Assembly (NCBI RefSeq): GCF_001686985.1
Contig: NZ_CP015318.1
Location: 122,001 to 186,000, forward strand
Direction of reading: 5' to 3'
From: Mesorhizobium amorphae CCNWGS0123
GTDB lineage: Bacteria; Pseudomonadota; Alphaproteobacteria; Rhizobiales; Rhizobiaceae
DNA length: 64,000 bases
Position 1 is the stretch's first letter; every line of letters starts with the position of its first letter. The notes under the pieces are model-generated. The model worked only from the letters and a program-made list of their open reading frames with translations. It did no database searches and was not told the DNA's origin. The translations under genes and the position numbers were made by a program. Positions 7,744 to 16,474 of the stretch are shown here, piece by piece.

Positions 7744-10332
7744 ATGACGGAACGACCCACTTCCAGCGGCGATCGCGGACTGGCCGGGCGTCTTGCCTTG
7801 AGCCGGCTGGCGACGCGGGTCTCAATGGTTGTCGAACGCGGCTGGCCGTTGCTTCTGCCGCTGATCATGGTCGCCAGCCTGTTCCTCAGTGTGTCATGGC
7901 TTGGCCTGTTTTCGCTTCTGCCCGATCCGGCGCGCATCGGCCTCCTCGCGGCGTTCGCCATCACCGGCCTTGCCGCCCTCTATCCGCTGCGTTTCTTCCG
8001 CCTGCCCTCCGCCGCCGAGATCGATCGCCGCATCGAAGCGGCCAACGAGCTTCTGCACAGCCCGGTTCTGGTGCAGACCGACCGGCCAAGCGGCCGCGAT
8101 AGTATCTTTTCGCAGGCGCTGTGGCGCGAACACCAGAAACGCATGGCGGAGCAGCTGGGCAACCTTGGCGCCGACCGGCCGCGCACGCGCGTGCCGGAGC
8201 GCGACCGCTGGGGCTTGCGCGCCGTGGCGGTGCTGCTGCTCGTCACTGCCTTTGCCTTCTCCTTCGGCCCCTCGGGCGGCAAGTTGAGTGACGGCTTCGT
8301 GGCGCGCGCGGCGCGCGACACCGTGCCGCCACGCATCGATGCCTGGGTGACGCCGCCAGCCTATACCGGCAAGCCGCCGATCTTCCTCACCGCCGACGCC
8401 AACCAGGCCGCTGCGACATTCACCGTTCCGCAAGGCAGCGATGTCTCGCTGCGCGTCACCGGCGGCTCGGGCGAGGAAACGCTTGCCTACGCCGACAAGG
8501 ACGGCAATGCCCGCGCCATCGACCCGGCCGGCTCCCCGGCAGCCACGCCTGTGGCGAACACGGTGGCGCCCAAGGTGCGCCAGTTCACCGGCAAGCTGAC
8601 CAGCGACGGCACGCTGACGCTGAAATCCGGCGAGGATGACCTTGGCCACTGGGCCTTCGCGGTGATCCCGGACAAACCGCCGACGATCCGTTTCGTCGGC
8701 GAACCCAAGCGAGCCGTCAACGGTGCCTTCGAGCTCAACTACCAGATCGACGACGACTATGGCGCAGCCTCCGCCAAGGCTGTTTTCGCGCCTGCCGACC
8801 CGCAGGCGGCGAATGCGCGTCCGCTCTATGGCCCGCCCGACTTGCCGTTGGTGCTGCCGCGCCGCGGCGGCAAGGGCAATGCCGCCAAGACCAGCAAGGA
8901 CCTGACCGAGCACGTCTGGGCCGGCAGCAACATCAAGCTGACGCTTGTCGCCACCGACGACGCCGGACACACCGCGAGCAGTGAAACCAAGACCCTGGTG
9001 ATGCCGGAACGGCCCTTCTCCAATCCGCTGGCGAGAGCTGTGATCGAGCAGCGCCGCATGCTGGCGCTCGACGCCAATGCCAAGCCGCGCGTGCTCGACC
9101 TGATGGATGCCATCACGCTGCGCCCCGAAGACACCTTCGACAACATGGCGCACTATCTCGCCATCATGAGCGCCCACAGCCGGCTGAAGATGGCCGGCAA
9201 CGACGACCAGTTGCGCAACGTGGTGTCCTATCTCTGGGAGATCGCGCTCGGCATCGAGGAAGGCAATCTGTCGGCGGCCGAAAGGCGGCTGCGTCAGGCA
9301 CAGCAGGCCCTGCAGGACGCCATCAAGAATGGTGCCAGCGACGCAGAGATCGACAAGTTGATGAAGGAACTGCGCGAGGCGATGAACCAGTTCCTGCAGG
9401 AGTTCGCCGAGCGCGCGCAGCAGAACCCGAACGCGCCGCAGATGCAGCAGAACGGCCAGGAGCTGCGCCAGAGCGACATCGATCGCATGATGGACGAGAT
9501 CGAGAACCTGGCAAAGTCAGGCGACCGCGACCGCGCCCAGCAGCTTCTGTCGGAATTGCAGGACATGATGAACAACCTGCAGGCCGGCCGTCGCCAGCCC
9601 GGCGGCGAGCAGGATAGCGAGATGCGCCAGCAGATGGACAAGCTCGGCGAGATCATGCGGCGCCAGCAGGAGATGATGAACGACACCTTCCGCATGGACC
9701 AGATGCAGCGCGGCCAGCGCCAGCGCGGCGAGAATCGCGACGAACAGCTCGGCGAAAACGGTGGCGGCCAGGATGAGGACAAACCCGGCCAGGGCGACGA
9801 CCGCGATCCGCTCGCCCGCCCGAAGCAGATGACGCCGCAGGAATTCGCCGAAGCGCTGAAGCAGCTTCAGGAAGGCCAGGGCAAGCTGCAAAGCGACCTC
9901 GAGCAGCTGAAGAAGGGCCTGGAAGGCATGGGCATGCAGCCCAATGAGGGATTTGGCGAGGCCGGCAAGTCCATGGGCAATGCCGAACAGGCGCTCGGCG
10001 AAGGCGAGGGCGACCAGGCGGTCGGTCATCAGGGCCGCGCGCTGGAGGCGCTGCGCAAGGGCGCCAAGGACATGATGAAGCAGATGCAGGCCATGCAGGG
10101 CGACGAGGGCGGCAGTGAGCAGGGCGGCCGCCAGCAGAACGCCGATCGCGACCCGCTCGGCCGGCCGCGCGCCACAAGGGGTCCCGACGACGGCACCGAG
10201 GTGAAGGTGCCTGACGAGATCGACGTCCAGCGCGCGCGCCAGATCCTGGAAGCAATCCGCAAGCGGCTCGGCAATGCGCTCAGCCCCGACATCGAACGCA
10301 GCTATCTTGAGCGGCTGCTGGAACTGAAATAG
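7744..10332 (+). CDS. DUF4175 / TIGR02302-type large membrane protein
   Basis: An 862-residue protein of a family found mainly in Rhizobiales and without known function. Two hydrophobic helices occur near residues 35-80 and a third near 160-178, followed by a large presumably periplasmic part. From about residue 500 the sequence becomes very rich in Gln, Met, Glu and Arg (blocks such as MRQQMDKLGEIMRRQQEMM), predicting long coiled coils or low-complexity helices up to the C-terminal end. The ATG has a strong ribosome site (AGGAAGGG, 6 bp before). Length fits the family. Domain make-up suggests an envelope scaffold, but that is inference. Confidence 0.85.
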   Translation: MTERPTSSGDRGLAGRLALSRLATRVSMVVERGWPLLLPLIMVASLFLSVSWLGLFSLLPDPARIGLLAAFAITGLAALYPLRFFRLPSAAEIDRRIEAANELLHSPVLVQTDRPSGRDSIFSQALWREHQKRMAEQLGNLGADRPRTRVPERDRWGLRAVAVLLLVTAFAFSFGPSGGKLSDGFVARAARDTVPPRIDAWVTPPAYTGKPPIFLTADANQAAATFTVPQGSDVSLRVTGGSGEETLAYADKDGNARAIDPAGSPAATPVANTVAPKVRQFTGKLTSDGTLTLKSGEDDLGHWAFAVIPDKPPTIRFVGEPKRAVNGAFELNYQIDDDYGAASAKAVFAPADPQAANARPLYGPPDLPLVLPRRGGKGNAAKTSKDLTEHVWAGSNIKLTLVATDDAGHTASSETKTLVMPERPFSNPLARAVIEQRRMLALDANAKPRVLDLMDAITLRPEDTFDNMAHYLAIMSAHSRLKMAGNDDQLRNVVSYLWEIALGIEEGNLSAAERRLRQAQQALQDAIKNGASDAEIDKLMKELREAMNQFLQEFAERAQQNPNAPQMQQNGQELRQSDIDRMMDEIENLAKSGDRDRAQQLLSELQDMMNNLQAGRRQPGGEQDSEMRQQMDKLGEIMRRQQEMMNDTFRMDQMQRGQRQRGENRDEQLGENGGGQDEDKPGQGDDRDPLARPKQMTPQEFAEALKQLQEGQGKLQSDLEQLKKGLEGMGMQPNEGFGEAGKSMGNAEQALGEGEGDQAVGHQGRALEALRKGAKDMMKQMQAMQGDEGGSEQGGRQQNADRDPLGRPRATRGPDDGTEVKVPDEIDVQRARQILEAIRKRLGNALSPDIERSYLERLLELK

Positions 10333-10371
10333 CGCCCTGCCACTCCAACCTTCTCGAACAGTCGCAACGAC

Positions 10372-10764
10372 ATGCCGAAGCTCGGTGCCATCACCCCGAT
10401 CCTGCGCATCTTCGACATCGCCAAGGCGCATGAATTCTATCTCGGTTTCCTCGGTTTCGAGGTGCGGTTCGAACATCGCTTCGACGACAATGCGCCGCTC
10501 TATACAGGCATTGCCCGCGACGGTTGCGAACTGCATCTGAGCGAGCATCACGGCGATGGCTCGCCGGGCTCCCACATACGCATCGCGGTGGCCGATATCG
10601 CGGCATTGCATCGCGAACTGATCGGCAAGAAATACCGCTTTGCCAGGCCGGGGCTGGAAGAGACGCCCTGGCGGACGAAGGAAGTCACCGTCGGCGATCC
10701 GTTCGGCAACCGCCTGACCTTCTACGAGGACATGCCCGCCCCGACAGTCACAGATCCGGCGTGA
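10372..10764 (+). CDS. VOC-family (glyoxalase/bleomycin-resistance-like) protein
   Basis: A 130-residue single-domain vicinal-oxygen-chelate fold protein. The typical opening ITPILRIFDIAKAHEFYLGFLGFEV and the closing DPFGNRLTFYE are clear, as in small bleomycin-resistance-like proteins. Candidate metal ligands (His in ELHLSEH, Glu in TFYED) are present, but substrate cannot be assigned. The 3' end overlaps the converging LysR gene by 17 bp. Confidence 0.85.
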   Translation: MPKLGAITPILRIFDIAKAHEFYLGFLGFEVRFEHRFDDNAPLYTGIARDGCELHLSEHHGDGSPGSHIRIAVADIAALHRELIGKKYRFARPGLEETPWRTKEVTVGDPFGNRLTFYEDMPAPTVTDPA

Positions 10765-11632
10765 TACCCGCCTGACCAGTGAGCATGAAGGCCTCGCGGA
10801 TCGCCTGTTCCATGCTGTCGATGGCTTCACCGGAAACGCTCGGATTGCGGTGCAGCACGACATTCGAGGAATCGATATCGCCGAAGCCGTCGGCTGCGCC
10901 GAGCTCGCGGCAGCCGGCGGGAATGTTGCTGCGGGAGATCGGCGCGATCGCCAGGCCCGAGGTCACGGCAAGCGTCAGGCCGCCATTCGTGTCGCTGGTA
11001 TAGGCGACGCGGTAGCCGACGCCGCGCTGCTCCAGCGACTTGATGGCGAAGTCGCGGCACCAGCCGCCGCGGTTGTAGAGCGCGATCGGCACCGGCCGTT
11101 CCTCGTGCATGTGATGGATGGCCGACGTGACCCAGACCGTAGGGTCATGCATCAGCACCTCGCCGCCCGACAGACCTTCCCATTCGAACACCACGGCGAG
11201 ATCGAGCTGGCCCGCTGCCAGCGCCCGCATCTGCGAATCGGAATGGGCGTAGCGCACCGTGACCTCGACCTGCGGATGGCGTTTGGCGAAGGCGCCGAGC
11301 GCGCGCGACAGGATCGAATGTCCATATTCGGCCGGGATGCCGATGCGCACCGGGCCATCGAGCGGCGGCGCCACCAGCGACGCCGCCGTCTCGTCGAGCA
11401 GCGAGACGATGCGCCTGGCATTGACGATCAATTCACCGCCGCGGCGCGTCAGCGAAACGCCGCGCGAGCCGCGCTCGAACAGGCTGTCGCCGACCATGCT
11501 CTCGAGCTTCTTCATCTGCATTGAGACAGCCGACTGGGTGCGGCCTGCCTGTTCCGCCGCCTTGGTGAAATTGCCGGTCTCGGCCACCGCGACGAAGGTG
11601 CGCAGGAGGTCGCTGTCGAGGGTAGGCTTCAT
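10748..11632 (-). CDS. LysR-family transcriptional regulator
   Basis: A 294-residue LysR regulator. The winged helix-turn-helix is at residues 8-67 (LLRTFVAVAETGNFTKAAEQ, then TQSAVSMQMKKLE), and the rest is a periplasmic-binding-protein-like effector domain. It is divergent from the DMT transporter at 11846 with a ~210-bp intergenic region, the usual arrangement for a LysR protein controlling its neighbour. The target is inferred from position only. The short palindromic hairpin at 11720-11756 could serve as RNA structure or as an operator. Confidence 0.93.
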   Translation of the reverse strand: MKPTLDSDLLRTFVAVAETGNFTKAAEQAGRTQSAVSMQMKKLESMVGDSLFERGSRGVSLTRRGGELIVNARRIVSLLDETAASLVAPPLDGPVRIGIPAEYGHSILSRALGAFAKRHPQVEVTVRYAHSDSQMRALAAGQLDLAVVFEWEGLSGGEVLMHDPTVWVTSAIHHMHEERPVPIALYNRGGWCRDFAIKSLEQRGVGYRVAYTSDTNGGLTLAVTSGLAIAPISRSNIPAGCRELGAADGFGDIDSSNVVLHRNPSVSGEAIDSMEQAIREAFMLTGQAGITPDL

Positions 11633-11680
11633 CGCAATTCGCCATAAGAATTTTTGATCGCTGGCATCATTTCAATTCGT

Positions 11681-11709
11681 TTGCAACATGTCAAACACCA
11701 GCCGATAGT
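11681..11709 (+). promoter_or_regulatory. Candidate promoter for the structured leader/DMT gene
   Basis: TTGCAA at 11681-11686, a 17-bp spacer, then GATAGT at 11704-11709: four of six matches in each box to the housekeeping consensus. A start near 11716 would place the first hairpin of the downstream element almost at the RNA 5' end, which supports the pairing. Seen by eye only. Confidence 0.4.
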
Positions 11710-11719
11710 CACCTCTCCC

Positions 11720-11808
11720 ATTGGATATGCAACCGCGAAATCGGTTGCGGACCAATCGAAGAGTCCTCACTCATACCCGCTGCCCTAAAACGGTGGCGGG
11801 TTCTTTTT
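11720..11808 (+). ncRNA. Structured leader with intrinsic terminator (attenuator or small RNA)
   Basis: Two structured parts lie between the divergent LysR gene and the DMT exporter. First, ATTGG (11720-11724) pairs with CCAAT (11752-11756), enclosing GCAACCG (11729-11735) paired with CGGTTGC (11742-11748); the internal loop is ATAT on one side and GGA on the other. Second, ACCCGCTGCC (11775-11784) pairs with GGTGGCGGGT (11792-11801) and runs into TTCTTTTT (to 11808), a good rho-independent terminator. The transporter ATG is 38 bp further on. It could be transcription attenuation of the exporter or a free ~90-nt sRNA. I do not recognise it as a known riboswitch class. Confidence 0.6.
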
Positions 11809-11845
11809 ACTGGTACACGCAGTGGCTCGCGGGGGGCCGAAGCAT

Positions 11846-12796
11846 ATGCAGAACCGGATGACGTTTGGCATCCTGAGCCTCTGTCTGGGCGTCCTGGTCT
11901 TTTCGCTGCAGGACCCGCTCGTCAAAGCGGTATCGGGAGCCTATCCGGTGACCGAGGTGATGGCGATCCGCGCGATCGTCGCTCTTCCCATACTGATCGT
12001 TCTCGTCCACGCCGATGTTGGATTGCGGGCTTTGCTGTCGCGGCGCTTCGGCCTGCTGACATTGCGCGCCTTCATCCAGTTCTCGTCCTATACGGTCTAT
12101 TATCTGGCGATCGCCGCCCTGCCGCTGGCCGACGCGGTGGCGCTTTATTTCATGGCGCCTTTATTCATCATGGCGCTGGCCGGCCCCTATCTCGGCGAGC
12201 GCGTCTCATGGCAGACGCTGGCGACCGTTCTGATCGGCCTGGTCGGCGTTCTGGTGATGCTGCGCCCCGGCGCCGGATTGTTCGACTGGGCGGCCCTGCT
12301 CTCGCTCGGCTCGGCGGCGCTCTATGGTTTTTCGCAACTTATGGCGCGCAGGATCGGCGATACCGAATCGTCGACGGTCATGGCCTTCTACCAGAACGGC
12401 GCCTATCTCACTGGCGCCATCGTGGTCGCCGGCGCGTTCCACCTCGCCGGCATCACCCATGCGGTCCATCCGAGCCTCGAATTCCTGGTGCGGCCATGGG
12501 TGTGGCCGGCGCTGCCGGATTTCCTCAAGATGGCCGCCTGCGGCTTCGTCGCCGCGGCCGGCATGATCCTGTTGTCGCAGGGCTACCGGCTGGCGCCGGC
12601 CAACCGCGTCGCCACCTTCGAATACACCGGCATCCTCTGGTCGCCGCTCTGGGGGTTTCTGTTCTTCGCCGAAGTGCCCAGGGGAACCACGATGCTAGGT
12701 GCGGCGCTGATCATCGGCGCCGGGCTGTTGGCGCTTAACGTTAGCCGTCGCAGGCAGACGGTGACCGTACTTGCCGCGAGCGGCGATCCAGCCTGA
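11846..12796 (+). CDS. DMT-superfamily (EamA) exporter
   Basis: A 316-residue inner-membrane protein with two EamA repeats and about ten hydrophobic helices, as in drug/metabolite transporters. Substrate unknown. The ATG of MQNRMTFG at 11846 is preferred; a GTG at 11822 is in frame, but the G-rich ribosome-site-like run lies between them. The gene is preceded by an apparent terminator hairpin, so read-through is probably regulated. Its stop codon lies inside a small hairpin shared with the converging response-regulator gene. Confidence 0.9.
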   Translation: MQNRMTFGILSLCLGVLVFSLQDPLVKAVSGAYPVTEVMAIRAIVALPILIVLVHADVGLRALLSRRFGLLTLRAFIQFSSYTVYYLAIAALPLADAVALYFMAPLFIMALAGPYLGERVSWQTLATVLIGLVGVLVMLRPGAGLFDWAALLSLGSAALYGFSQLMARRIGDTESSTVMAFYQNGAYLTGAIVVAGAFHLAGITHAVHPSLEFLVRPWVWPALPDFLKMAACGFVAAAGMILLSQGYRLAPANRVATFEYTGILWSPLWGFLFFAEVPRGTTMLGAALIIGAGLLALNVSRRRQTVTVLAASGDPA

Positions 12797-12808
12797 CGCC
12801 TTTCAGGC
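12791..12808. terminator. Hairpin covering two convergent stop codons
   Basis: GCCTGA (12791-12796) pairs with TCAGGC (12803-12808) around a 6-nt loop. The TGA stop of the DMT gene and the TGA stop of the response regulator (read on the minus strand) are each part of one arm. No U-tract, so its role as a bidirectional terminator is tentative. Confidence 0.4.
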
Positions 12809-13174
12809 GAAACAGGTCAGCGCGCGTCCAACACGGGCGCGGATCTCGGCCAGCGTAAACGGCTTCTGCACGACGTCGAGAATGATGCCGTTCAGTTCCT
12901 CGGCGCGCTCGCGCTGGTCGGCATAGCCGGTCATCAGCATGATCTTCATCGCCGGGAACAGCTTCGCTGCAGCGGTCGCCATCTCGATGCCATCCATCTC
13001 CGGCATGCGAATGTCGGAAACCACCAGATCGTAGCCGCCACGGGCCTGCTGGATCAGCGCCAGCCCTTGTGCGCCATCGGCGGCGATGGCCACGCTGTGC
13101 CCGTCGCGTTCAAGCGCGCGGGCGGCGAGAGTGCGGACGGACTCATCGTCCTCGACGATCAGAAGCTTTGCCAT
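12803..13174 (-). CDS. Single-domain response regulator (CpdR-like)
   Basis: A 123-residue receiver domain without an output domain. The acidic pocket (EDDE at residues 7-10), the phosphoacceptor aspartate in VVSDIRMPEMDG, the Thr of LMTGYA and the Lys of QKPF are all present. It resembles CpdR-type regulators, which in Caulobacter direct ClpXP proteolysis, but the length and family are too general to make it the orthologue. The ATG at 13174 aligns with relatives; another ATG lies 9 bp upstream. It follows hpt on the same strand. Confidence 0.88.
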   Translation of the reverse strand: MAKLLIVEDDESVRTLAARALERDGHSVAIAADGAQGLALIQQARGGYDLVVSDIRMPEMDGIEMATAAAKLFPAMKIMLMTGYADQRERAEELNGIILDVVQKPFTLAEIRARVGRALTCFA

Positions 13175-13227
13175 GGGCGGCATATTTGGCGGTGAAAAGT
13201 TGACTTTTCCTGAACCGCGAACAGCTT

Positions 13228-13770
13228 TTATGCATCCCCTTTGACGACGCCTACGAACGGCAATTCGCGAAACGCGTGCGCGACATCCATGCCGTAGCCG
13301 ACGACGAAATAGTCGGGGCAGTCGAAGCCGACATAATCGGCGTTGAGCGCCGTCTGGCGGCGCATGCGCTTGTCGAGCAGCACGGCGATCGAACAGCTTT
13401 TGGCGCCGCGCGACAGCATCAGGTCGCGGGTGAAGGAGAGCGTCTTGCCGGATTCGAGAATGTCGTCGATCAAAAGCACGTCGCGGCCGGCGACCTCATT
13501 GTCGATGTCGCGCAGCACCCTCACCTCGCCGCTGGTGGTGCCGGCGCCATAACTGGAAATGAAGATGAACTCGACCTCCGGCGACAGGCCGACATCGTGC
13601 ATGGCGCGTATGAGGTCGGCGGCAAAGATGAAGGAGCCCTTCAGCACCGAAATCACCAGGAGGTCGTGGTAGTCGTGACCGGCTATCTCTTTGGCGAGTT
13701 CAAGATTGCGTCGGGCGATCGCCGACGCCGAAAACAGGACCTCGATGTCCTTGCCGCGCACAACTGGCAT
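13228..13770 (-). CDS. hpt: Hypoxanthine phosphoribosyltransferase
   Basis: Purine salvage: hypoxanthine (or guanine) plus PRPP to IMP (or GMP), cytoplasmic. The PRPP-binding loop VLLIDDILESGKTL and the preceding ISSYGAGT are intact in a 180-residue protein, the normal size. The start is the ATG of MPVVRGKDIE at 13770; the frame stays open for 28 codons upstream but that extension is basic and unlike the family. Confidence 0.95.
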   Translation of the reverse strand: MPVVRGKDIEVLFSASAIARRNLELAKEIAGHDYHDLLVISVLKGSFIFAADLIRAMHDVGLSPEVEFIFISSYGAGTTSGEVRVLRDIDNEVAGRDVLLIDDILESGKTLSFTRDLMLSRGAKSCSIAVLLDKRMRRQTALNADYVGFDCPDYFVVGYGMDVAHAFRELPFVGVVKGDA

Positions 13771-13887
13771 TTGTTGGCTCCTCCAGGCGCTCCGCCTACA
13801 GGGCCACGACCTTTTGGGCCTGCGGAAGCGCTGTAGACCTTTTTGATTTTGCACACGATCTCAGGAAACCGGTTCCTGGACCGAGCC

Positions 13888-14529
13888 TTAGCCGGCGAAT
13901 GTGACCGATACGGCCTTGACCCCGTTTCTAGGCACATCGAGGCGGCTGGAAAAGCCGAATCTTTCGCCGGGCGCCAGGGACCGGCTGGATGTCCCCAGTG
14001 TATAGCGCGTTACCTGGCTGTCATTGCCGGTGACCCGGATCTCCAGAGGCGGCAACGGTGCGGCCTTTGCCCCGTCATTGGCGGCTTCGCCATCGACGAA
14101 CAGGACCGGCTTCAGCCCCGACGCATCGATGCGCGAGGTGACGCCCGAGATGCTGAGCGCTGCGGCCTGCTGCTCGGCGGCCCAGAACGGCGATTGCCGC
14201 ACCAGTGCGTGGCCGCCCGAGACCCAGAAGGCGGCAAGTGCTGCACCGACGCCGGCGATCCAGAAGATCGGCCCGCCGCGCGAGGCCGGCGGGCGCTCTG
14301 CCGCGACTTCGGGTTTGCGCAGCATGTCCATGCCTTCGATCGAGGGCGCATCGCTCATGCGCGATGCAGGCGGCGACAGGGTTTCCGCCTTGACGCCATG
14401 GCGCGGCAGCACCTCATAATCGGCATCGACGATGTCGGCGGCCGGCGCGCGCGGTTCCGCCGCGGCACTTGTCCCCAGCCCGGTCATGATTTCGCCGGAA
14501 ACCGGGCGCGCGGTTCGATCTTCAGCCAT
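13888..14529 (-). CDS. Conserved membrane-anchored protein divergent from ftsEX
   Basis: A 213-residue protein with a ~75-residue polar N-terminus, one membrane helix (GPIFWIAGVGAALAAFWVSGG, about residues 86-106) and a C-terminal beta-rich domain. Its place next to ftsE and the C-terminal pattern resemble the DUF3426/MJ0042-type proteins found beside ftsEX in Rhizobiales. However, the N-terminal zinc-finger cysteines of that family are absent here: the protein has no cysteine at all. A CtrA-like half site (TTAACCAT on the minus strand, 14572-14579) lies 43 bp upstream. Function unknown, perhaps cell-cycle linked. Confidence 0.8.
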   Translation of the reverse strand: MAEDRTARPVSGEIMTGLGTSAAAEPRAPAADIVDADYEVLPRHGVKAETLSPPASRMSDAPSIEGMDMLRKPEVAAERPPASRGGPIFWIAGVGAALAAFWVSGGHALVRQSPFWAAEQQAAALSISGVTSRIDASGLKPVLFVDGEAANDGAKAAPLPPLEIRVTGNDSQVTRYTLGTSSRSLAPGERFGFSSRLDVPRNGVKAVSVTFAG

Positions 14530-14571
14530 AATGGCCCTTGTTCGTCTTCGTTTCTTTTGCGTAAACGGAAA

Positions 14572-14579
14572 TGGTTAAC
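14572..14579 (-). promoter_or_regulatory. CtrA half-site facing the DUF3426-like gene
   Basis: Read on the minus strand this is TTAACCAT, the strong half of the alphaproteobacterial CtrA consensus. It lies upstream of the gene starting at 14529 and 46 bp from the complete site that faces ftsE. Confidence 0.5.
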
Positions 14580-14624
14580 GCTTCCCCACCGGAACCCCTG
14601 TGTTGAACCGAAAAACACCGAAAA

Positions 14625-14643
14625 TTAACCGACCTTTAACCAT
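14625..14643 (+). promoter_or_regulatory. Full CtrA-binding site upstream of ftsE
   Basis: TTAA (14625-14628), exactly seven bases, then TTAACCAT (14636-14643): a complete match to the CtrA consensus TTAA-N7-TTAAC. It is 67 bp before the ftsE start, suitable for cell-cycle control of ftsEX. Confidence 0.7.
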
Positions 14644-14709
14644 GCCGGCCGATGGTCGTTTGAGAGAAAGGGCTGGCACGCCGCCGCCGCAAGTTTCAGG
14701 TCGTCGAAC

Positions 14710-15369
14710 GTGATCCGCTTTGAAAATGTCGGCCTCCGCTATGGCATGGGTCCGGAAATCCTCCGTGACATTTCCCTGCACATTCCGGAGCGCTCCTTCC
14801 AGTTCTTGAGCGGCCCTTCGGGCGCTGGCAAGACGACGCTGCTGCGCCTTCTGTTCATGTCGCTGAAGCCGACGCGTGGGCTGATCACCATCTTCGGCAA
14901 GGACCGATCGCGCATCTCGCGTAGCGAACTGCCGCATCTGAGGCGCCGTATTGGCGTGGTGTTCCAGGATTTCCGTCTGCTCGACCACATGACCACCTAT
15001 GAGAACGTGGCCTTGCCGCTGCGCGTGCGCGGGCGCGAGGAAGCGAGCTATCGCACCGACGTCACCGAATTGTTGAAATGGGTCGGCCTCGGTGAGCGCA
15101 TGCATGTGCTGCCGCCGGTGCTGTCGGGCGGCGAAAAGCAACGCGCCGCGATCGCCCGAGCGCTGATCGAGCAACCCGAGATCCTGCTCGCCGACGAGCC
15201 AACCGGCAATGTCGACCCACCGCTGGCGCGCCGGCTGCTCAGGCTGTTCATCGAGCTCAACCGTCTCGGCACCGCGGTGGTGATCGCAACCCATGATCTC
15301 GGCCTGATGGAGCAGGTCGACGCGCGGCGCATGATCCTGGCCGGCGGAAGGCTTGATGTCTATGACTGA
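14710..15369 (+). CDS. ftsE: Cell-division ATP-binding protein FtsE
   Basis: ATPase of the FtsEX complex, which activates septal peptidoglycan hydrolases through periplasmic partners. The 219 residues carry an intact Walker A (GPSGAGKTT, ~36-44), signature LSGGEKQR, Walker B/LADEPTGNVD and the H-loop ATHD. The start is GTG at 14710. The last bases overlap the start of ftsX by 8 bp, so the two are translationally coupled. A CtrA site lies upstream. Confidence 0.97.
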   Translation: MIRFENVGLRYGMGPEILRDISLHIPERSFQFLSGPSGAGKTTLLRLLFMSLKPTRGLITIFGKDRSRISRSELPHLRRRIGVVFQDFRLLDHMTTYENVALPLRVRGREEASYRTDVTELLKWVGLGERMHVLPPVLSGGEKQRAAIARALIEQPEILLADEPTGNVDPPLARRLLRLFIELNRLGTAVVIATHDLGLMEQVDARRMILAGGRLDVYD

Positions 15370-16351
15370 GCTTTCCGCAGAACACCTGCACGAACAGCCC
15401 GCCGAGATGGCCGGCCCGGTGCAGCGCGTCCAGCGCAAGATGGCGCCGATCGTGCCGGCGCAAAACATTGCTGGCCGGGCTCTGGTGCTGGTCATAGCCA
15501 TCATGACCTTCCTGTCCTGCCTGACCTTCGGCGCCGTGACGCTGGTGCGCGACACCGCGTCTGTCTGGGAGAACCAGATCTCGCGCGAGGCGACTATCCA
15601 GATCAAACCTGTCGAAGGTCTCGATATGGAGGCAGCCCTTGCCCAGGCCTCGCAGATCGCCGGCGAATTCCCCGGCGTGAAGGAGACCAAGATCATCGAC
15701 CGCGACGCGACCGCCCGGCTGCTGGAGCCGTGGCTGGGCTCGGGCCTCAACATCGACGAATTGCCGGTGCCGCGCCTGGTCGTCGTCACCATCGACGAGA
15801 ACAACCCGCCCGACTTCGCCGCCATGCGCGCCGCGATCACGCCCAAGCTGCCGAGTGCCGCACTCGACGATCATCGCACCTGGGTCGACCGGCTGGTGGC
15901 CATGGCCCGCACCACGGTGACCATCGGCATCGCCGTGCTGGCGCTGATGCTATCGGCCACCGTGCTGACTGTGGTGTTCGCAACGCGTGGCGCCATGGCC
16001 GGCAACGGCCACATCATCGAGGTGCTGCATTTCGTCGGTGCCGAGGCGCGCTTCATCGCGCGCGAATTCCGCTGGCACTTCCTGGTCACCGGTATGAAGG
16101 GTGCTGCCGCCGGGGGGGCCGCCGCCATTCTGGTATTCATTGTCTTTTCCTGGTGGTCGTCGCGCAATATGGCGACGCCGCAGGCCGACCAGGCAACCGC
16201 CCTGTTCGGCAATTTCGCCATCGGATCGGCGGGTTATCTCGGCGTCGGCCTGATGGTTCTGGTGATCGGCGCGCTGACGGCAGCGACGTCGCACGCCACC
16301 GTGGTCACCTATCTCAGCGACATCGACATCCGTCAGCCGGACGCGGGCTGA
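15362..16351 (+). CDS. ftsX: Cell-division ABC permease FtsX
   Basis: A 329-residue membrane partner of FtsE. One helix near residue 45 is followed by a ~120-residue periplasmic domain and then three C-terminal helices (around 185, 235 and 290), the normal FtsX plan. The ATG at 15362 overlaps the ftsE stop by 8 bp; two earlier in-frame starts (TTG 15353, ATG 15356) are possible. The gene neighbourhood and topology make the assignment firm. Confidence 0.94.
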   Translation: MTELSAEHLHEQPAEMAGPVQRVQRKMAPIVPAQNIAGRALVLVIAIMTFLSCLTFGAVTLVRDTASVWENQISREATIQIKPVEGLDMEAALAQASQIAGEFPGVKETKIIDRDATARLLEPWLGSGLNIDELPVPRLVVVTIDENNPPDFAAMRAAITPKLPSAALDDHRTWVDRLVAMARTTVTIGIAVLALMLSATVLTVVFATRGAMAGNGHIIEVLHFVGAEARFIAREFRWHFLVTGMKGAAAGGAAAILVFIVFSWWSSRNMATPQADQATALFGNFAIGSAGYLGVGLMVLVIGALTAATSHATVVTYLSDIDIRQPDAG

Positions 16352-16474
16352 TGCGCACGATGGCGGCATGCATGAAACGAAACGGGCTCAGGAACGATCA
16401 CGGGTAGAAAACTGACGTAACGCAATGTGCGCATTTTTTCCTATCAAAGGCCACATTTCAGGATTAACCATAGG

